Assembly: GCA_002633005.1 (NCBI GenBank)
Contig: NMRA01000966.1
Location: 22,810 to 86,809, forward strand
Length of the DNA: 64,000 nt
Reading direction: 5' to 3'
Source of the DNA: Phoronis australis
Taxonomy: Eukaryota > Phoronida > Phoronidae
The translations under genes and the position numbers were made by a program. Below, one piece after another: positions 58,566-64,000 of the stretch; within the stretch, counting starts at the first letter, position 1, and each line of letters starts with the position of its first letter. The notes under the pieces were generated by a model that was given only the letters and a program-made list of their open reading frames with translations, made no database searches and was not told the origin of the DNA.

Positions 58566-60619
58566 GTTGAAGTTATGCTTTAAAGGTTATAACTCTTGGT
58601 CTGCACACTTTTAAACAGATTTTGAAAGTTGTAACTGTAGCAAGGTTGTAATCCTTTGTGAGGTTGGTTTAGCAAGAGGTTTTAACTGTTGTGACTGACC
58701 GTGACCGTTGCAGTTGAAAAAGTTATTACTCAGTAGGTAGTGCTGCTGTGCAATCTTATTGGCATCAAAGGCGCACCAAGGCACTAACTGGGGGTGAAGT
58801 GAACAGCGATAGAACTGACATCTTGTGACTGAAGCTAGGAACTAGGGTTACAACAGTTGTAACTTTCTATGTGAACAGTAACTATTTCATAACAATTAAA
58901 ACTGTGGAAAGTTACAATTGGGTTTAGTCGGTCTGAATGCAGCTTGTGTAAGCTATGAGATGTTATGGGTATGATGGACTTGTAGGAATAATTAAGTGTT
59001 CATTTTTCCGTTAGGCAGTGCAGACCGAAAGTAAAAGTTTCATGTAACAAAATGTTTATTGCCATGCTTCTACTTCACAATTTGTTTTGAAAATGTTTTT
59101 AGTTTGTTATTGAAATTTGGAGGAAATTTTGTGGAGTCGAATTGAAGAATTTGGATGATGGAATGGATTTATCTGGAGGAATTTGAGAAATTCAAAGAAA
59201 AACATGTTTTGCAAGGTTAGCAAGGATTTGTAGTTTTTTGTTAAAATATCAAATTTACGCAGCTGTAACTACACTTTTAAATTGCCCTTGCTACTTGTCA
59301 ATGCAGAAATAATATCTGTTGCCAGGTATAGATTAACTAATTCAATAATCATTCAATCATTCAGTCACTTGAGTTTTGTTCTTTATGTAATAAGCTACCT
59401 TCGTTACCAAAGATTAAATTTTTTGAAAACAGCTTTGAAGTCTTTATAGTAGATGCTTCAATCTTTATATTTTTTAAGTGTTTGCTAATCGCAGCACTTT
59501 ATCATGCACGAAAGCAATGCTCAGATTTTCATAATCACGTGATTGTTTTTTTTTTCAAAAATCACAAGTTTGTAGAAACTAAATGCCGTATTTACTATTA
59601 ACACGAATTGGTTCACAGGAAACATGCAAATTTCGTTGTTTTTTTTTTATTCTATTTACTATTAAACGTGTTTGGGATTGTCTTTTAATGCTGTTTAGCC
59701 TGAAAGCTCAGCTGTCAACAATCAAGTCTGTTGACGTCAAATCAAAGGAAGTCGACCTCTTCATTTTCAATTGAGGACTGAAAGGCTGAAAATCCCAGGC
59801 ACAGTTTTGTTGAAAAAGTGCAGTCTCATGATGACAAATATCTGGTCATTTTTTTGTGCACTGATAAAGATTCTGTGATCATCAAGGATTTTAAGAATAT
59901 GTTATTTTTTTGGTCTACTATTATAGTTAGAAATTTGATCCTTGGTATCCAAGGGTTTTTTTGCAGACTGCTCAAGATCAACTTTTCTGAGGCTGAGCTG
60001 TCCAACTTGTCAGGCCTTAATCTTGACATAAGATAAGGTGACAGTAATCAGAACCTCTTCCATTGTACTTTTCCAGTAGTTATTGTTATTAATCATTTGT
60101 GGTTGGGAGCAATCTATTCCATGAGCTCTCCAAATCAAATCATCATTTAATTCAAGTATATTGGTCTCCAACCCCCGTCACAAATTGTACACAAGAACAA
60201 ACTGACTAATTCAAAATTCAGTGCAAACAACTACAAGGATTCACACATTGTACCAGGTTTCTTTCGAATCATTTAAAAGCTATTAGCTGACCTCTTTCTT
60301 CTGCTTTTATAAATTAAAATAATATCCAAATTTTAAGATATCAAATGTCTTGTCAAGCTCTCTCTCTAGTCATAACTGCAACAAGGGGATCTGTCTCGTG
60401 CCAAGGTAAAGTAATAAATGGAAGCGCCCGGATCAAGCTACACCTGGAGAAATGAAATGAAGAACTTACAATTGAGGTTGATGACAAAAACAAGAATACC
60501 ATCGTCTTGACCACAATCAAGACGTCCATGATGATGCTGGCAATGATAGGCTTCCAGCTATTCACGATGCATAGTGTAAATTCCACCCTGATTAGATAGG
60601 AAATGCTACCTGTAATGTG

Positions 60620-61135
60620 CTAACAAAGAAACAAACAAAAAATAAACAAACACTATGACAAAGTAAAAGATTTGAAAAAATTTCATTTCACCTTAACACT
60701 ACGTAAATTTCCTGAAAAGTGTAATACTTAACACGAAGACTATAAGTCAACGAATTGCTCTATAAGAACAGTCATCTGACCTGTAAATCTCAAATATCTT
60801 GAGAGCGGCAAGTTACAGCGAGAAATGGGTTTCAAGTTACTGATAATGCTTGAAACGATTTATTCACATACCGGGAATGCCGATGGTACGGCACAAAATC
60901 TCAATTAATCGTAGACCTCTCGTCGGAAATTCTTGAATAACTTGAGAACAGTAAGGCCTAGAAAAACAATAAATAGTGAAAAATGGCTGTCACAATGCCA
61001 TCTTGCTTCCAATTTTAACCAAAATACCATGAAATGTGACTTGTGGCATGCAACAAAGAAACAAACAAATTCTATGACAAAGTAACAGACTTGGAGAAAT
61101 TTCATTTCACCAAATCAAAATTACTGACGCTTGAG
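60620..61135. repeat. Diverged tandem repeat, about 428-bp period
   Basis: AAAGAAACAAACAAA, CTATGACAAAGTAA, AGATTTGAAAAAATTTCATT and TCACC at 60624-60695 recur at 61052-61110. CTTGAATAACTTGA also recurs at 60932 and 61168. Non-coding. Confidence 0.6.
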
Positions 61136-62149
61136 TAATGTAAAAGAAACATGGCATGATCAATCGACCTTGAATAACTTGAAAAAGTAGGCCACAGAGA
61201 AAAATGGATGGCAGTGTGCAGACAGCACTTGCTGAGATCTTTCTACGCTTGAGATATGTCATGAAAACACAATTCAAGAGCAATCCGGGGATATTTTGGA
61301 ACAACTTGAACGGTATGTCATAGATGATAACAGGTGGCACACATCCAATAGTCCCTGAAATGGTCTTTCCACAGAAAAAATGCTTAAATACCGTCCAAAG
61401 ACAAGGGAACTATGGCTCAGCAGACCAAAAAAATAGCAAATGGCCAGCACTGCCCCATCTTGTGTCGGATTTCGAGCCATTTACAAGGTATATTTTTTGG
61501 AAATTTCATGATGATCGGATTAGAAAATTAATGTGACCTGGAGCTTGCGAACAAAAAAAGTTAACGGAAGAATAAAATACTAGAGAAGTTTCCACACAGT
61601 TCAAATTACATTAGGGACAACATCTCACAAATCACGCTCGACACCTTCCCATCTTCCTACCACAAACCTCAAATGAAATTGCGTATATTATCTAAATTGA
61701 GCCATAATTTGAATATTTCTGAAGGATTCTATACCTGTTACATACACTACAATTCTCGATAGGAAAATTAGTTTTATATAACTTTTAACTTATAACTGGC
61801 TTATATGACTAGAAATATCAGCAATCTGTTTTTATCTTTCAATATTCAATATCTAAGCAACGCTGTATAAATGCCTCAATAATTCTATATTATTGACTCC
61901 ATCCTAGTCAAATCACACAATACCAAAACCTGTAGAAACATTTTGTTTTTAGCATTCCTTTTGTCTTTCAACCATTTCTAACTGGAATTCATAGAATACG
62001 CTGATGTATCTGTAATAAGATTAATTTAATAATTTTAACCAGTTTTTATGATTCAAACTCAATTCTGGCTAATCTGCTTACTATCCCAGTCAGTCTGCCC
62101 AGTTCACCTCGCGTTGGTACCAAGACTCAACAAAAATTTACTAAATCTA

Positions 62150-62947
62150 TTTTGAACCCTCTTACTAGCAACACCTTTGCGAAAGCCCCAAAGCTCGCTC
62201 CCTTACATCAGACTAGGTAAAGTTTTTGTGTCAAATATTTTCAACTAAAATAGTGAACACGTGAGAATGTCGGCAGTATAAATTTCTTCATAACACAAAT
62301 ACCCTTTGTATTGATACGCGATTTCCTCTTACTATGTACGTAGAGTTGGTTAATCTGTTTTTGTAAGGAAATTGCAGTTTGTGCAAAATATTAGCAAGTT
62401 GTCCACAAACAGTAAAATAATAAATTTAACAGTCTTACGGTTACTGGTGACCCAGTTGTTTTATTGAGTTTATTCAAGGTCATTCTGGTATAAGGGGCAT
62501 AAGAAATGTGACATTTGACATTCTCGTCTCACCTCCAAATGATAGGCAAAGTAACCTGTCACCAGTCCGTCATTGTCCAATCGCACATAAATTTTCTCAA
62601 GAATTACGAAAGATCCCTCCAATACTATTCCTAATAATCTTATGTTTTAATCCGTCCATTCCGCCAGACCCAGTCGAACACTTTATGAAAATACACAGGC
62701 AATAAAGTCTTCCTATCTGCTTAGAAATGTATTTAGAAGTGAGTGTACTTGAAACAAACATGTTGTCTACAGTGCAGTAACCTTTACAGAAACCCTCCTG
62801 AGTCTCATTTATGATCTCATTATCAGACAACTCTTTATGTAATCTGTTGCGAATCGCTTTTGAAAATATTTTACCTGTGAACTGTAGCAAGGCAATTCCT
62901 CTATAATATCCAGGATCGTTTCTGTTCTCATTTTTATGTGCATGCAT
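62150..62947 (-). pseudogene. Non-LTR retrotransposon (LINE) reverse transcriptase remnant
   Basis: Minus strand from 62947: NENRNDPGYYRGIALLQFTG, KIFSKAIRNRLHKELSDNEI, INETQEGFCKGYCTVDNMFV. The DP..YRGI.LL...GKIFS...NRL, Q.GF..G..T.DN.F series is the fingers/palm start of LINE reverse transcriptases. After a frameshift near 62690 another frame reads FHKVFDWVWRNG, the place of the catalytic (Y)xDFxKAFD motif, with its aspartate lost. Downstream to about 62150 only stop-riddled similarity remains. Dead; clade not assigned. Confidence 0.8.
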
Positions 62948-62992
62948 TTACAGCTATTTCTCCTTGTGGCAATTTTAATCTTTTTAAATTAG

Positions 62993-63155
62993 CTAGGGGT
63001 GGATCCAGAATTTTGAGTTAGGTGGGCCAGGGCAGAGAATTAGCCAGGATTTAACCATCAAACATTCGCATCCCCGAACTGCCAAATGGAACCTGGGAGA
63101 ATTTTAGCGGTGGCCATGGCCCCCTTGGCCCCCCTTCCCCTTAAATCTGCTACTG
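62993..63155. mobile_element. 163-bp hAT-like MITE
   Basis: Left TAGGGGTGGATCCAGAATTT then TGAGTTAGGTGGGCCA; right TGGCCCCCCTTCCCCTTAAA then TCTGCTACTG. The left end is shared with GGGGCAGATCGAGGATTTTG at 20730. Confidence 0.6.
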
Positions 63156-63472
63156 TTCGACTCCGTATGTTTTAGAGTTCCTTGACAGATTTTCATGAAA
63201 TTTCAACTGGCAAACAGGTTTCTTTTCAGGGCACTTTCTAAGATGTGTTTAAAGAGAAGTTATCTTAAATATGCATTCTTAAATCTACAAAACACCCTCA
63301 CATACAGGCATTTGTGCTTAAAACGTTTGAACCGTTTCACTCTGTAGTTTTAGCATACATTAGCCAAGTCATTCTAAAGGACCTTTTCTCACCAATAACA
63401 TTTTAAACCGGCTTTAAACCAGTCTGCATTCTTCAAACAGCATTTGATTTATACATCTCACTGCTTTGAAAA

Positions 63473-63698
63473 TTAGTGTCAACTTGATACTTACTCAGAT
63501 GAGGAACAATTTACGATATTACGATATTACTATGTGCTAGCAAAGAAATGGTAGTTTGTTAGTGCTTGAGGTTATGATTGGCTCATAACATGACCTGCCA
63601 AAGCAAGCTGAGTGGTTGAGCCTGATCTCAACCAATAGCCACATTCTCACCAAGCCCATTAAGTATCTTTAATCGGAGTAAGGAGTAAGTTAAGACCA
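63473..63698. mobile_element. Small inverted-repeat element, GGTCTCAA family
   Basis: Left TAGTGTCAACTTGATACTTA then CTCAGATGAGG; right AGTAAGGAGTAAGTTAAGAC. The CTCRGATGAGGAA block is shared with 41934-42084. Confidence 0.5.
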
Positions 63699-64000
63699 AG
63701 TTAGGTTAATTCCCAAAACAAAGGTAGTTAGATGTTTGATAGATGGTATAGATGGTATGTTATCAGCTGCTTTAAGCTTTTCGAGGCCCAATGTCTTTCC
63801 TAATTGTAAAAAGTGTGTGCTGCCTTTGACAGACTTGGAAATTTTTTTTATGCGCCAACCTATTTATATGTGGACGCATTATAGTACTTTCCATTATTTC
63901 GAAATATTGTTATGTTCAGCTTGTTGACCTCCCTGTTCTGTGTTTGAGGTACTACTCTTCGGCCATTTGATTTCAGAGTTGATTAAGATTTTGTAGGATC

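Larger units (their letters stand above)
50000..64000 (+). other. PLCG intron 1 (runs past the window end)
   Basis: No second PLCG exon recognised. Filled by the elements listed separately. Stretches at 53412-54380, 54470-55050, 58570-60600, 61550-62100 and 63160-63470 show nothing I can support. The open frame at 55378-55629 is GC-richer than its surroundings but matches no family I know. Confidence 0.7.

Noticed and set aside
1-64000. CRISPR arrays, operons, prophage or plasmid features
   Set aside because: The DNA is eukaryotic (spliced animal genes); none of the repeats has a CRISPR-like repeat-spacer layout.

Overview
The window is animal nuclear DNA. It is AT-rich, its short exons carry GT-AG introns, and about 97% of it is intron, spacer and decayed transposon. 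The three genes are conserved animal genes, and the THAP, hAT-like, Penelope-like and LINE remnants fit an invertebrate metazoan, perhaps a marine one. I cannot name the species from sequence alone. There is one assembly gap (264 N, 45435-45698) and a single N at 1843.

Gene layout, left to right. (1) DDX1 (+): the last five coding exons (12707-23283) encode the second RecA-like helicase lobe and C-terminus. The start of the gene must lie left of the window. (2) UBA2 (-): the complete SUMO-activating enzyme subunit 2, 16 coding exons (46939 down to 26963). The exons join in frame to 618 residues with every catalytic and zinc-binding residue present. (3) PLCG (+): the first coding exon (49798-49999) of a phospholipase C gamma; no further exon is seen in the remaining 14 kb. 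DDX1 and UBA2 converge on a 3.7-kb spacer. UBA2 and PLCG diverge from a 2.9-kb spacer that contains a near-perfect 470-bp palindrome. The three genes act in separate processes (RNA processing, SUMO conjugation, phosphoinositide signalling), so they are neighbours rather than a pathway.

Non-genic layout. The first 5.3 kb is a 3.17-kb tandem duplication with two dead THAP-domain fragments. A 2.56-kb element with terminal inverted repeats follows at 5923-8483. The DDX1 introns hold a degenerate array of about 150-bp repeats whose core resembles the CTCF consensus (15.1-16.4 kb) and an exact 43-bp-period minisatellite (16.9-17.25 kb). The UBA2 introns hold three perfect 71-bp repeats, several small inverted-repeat elements, a heat-shock-element-like cluster upstream of a TATA box (37.5-37.7 kb), a Penelope-like GIY-YIG remnant and a large fold-back repeat. 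The right 14 kb (PLCG intron 1) holds a 2.58-kb and a 2.10-kb inverted-repeat element, a 191-bp hairpin, an (AAT)n tract and a dead LINE reverse transcriptase.

Exons were placed by matching translations to remembered human proteins and by checking that splice phases close. Repeat boundaries were found by eye and may be off by a few bases. Repeat families are named only where protein or terminal sequence supports it.
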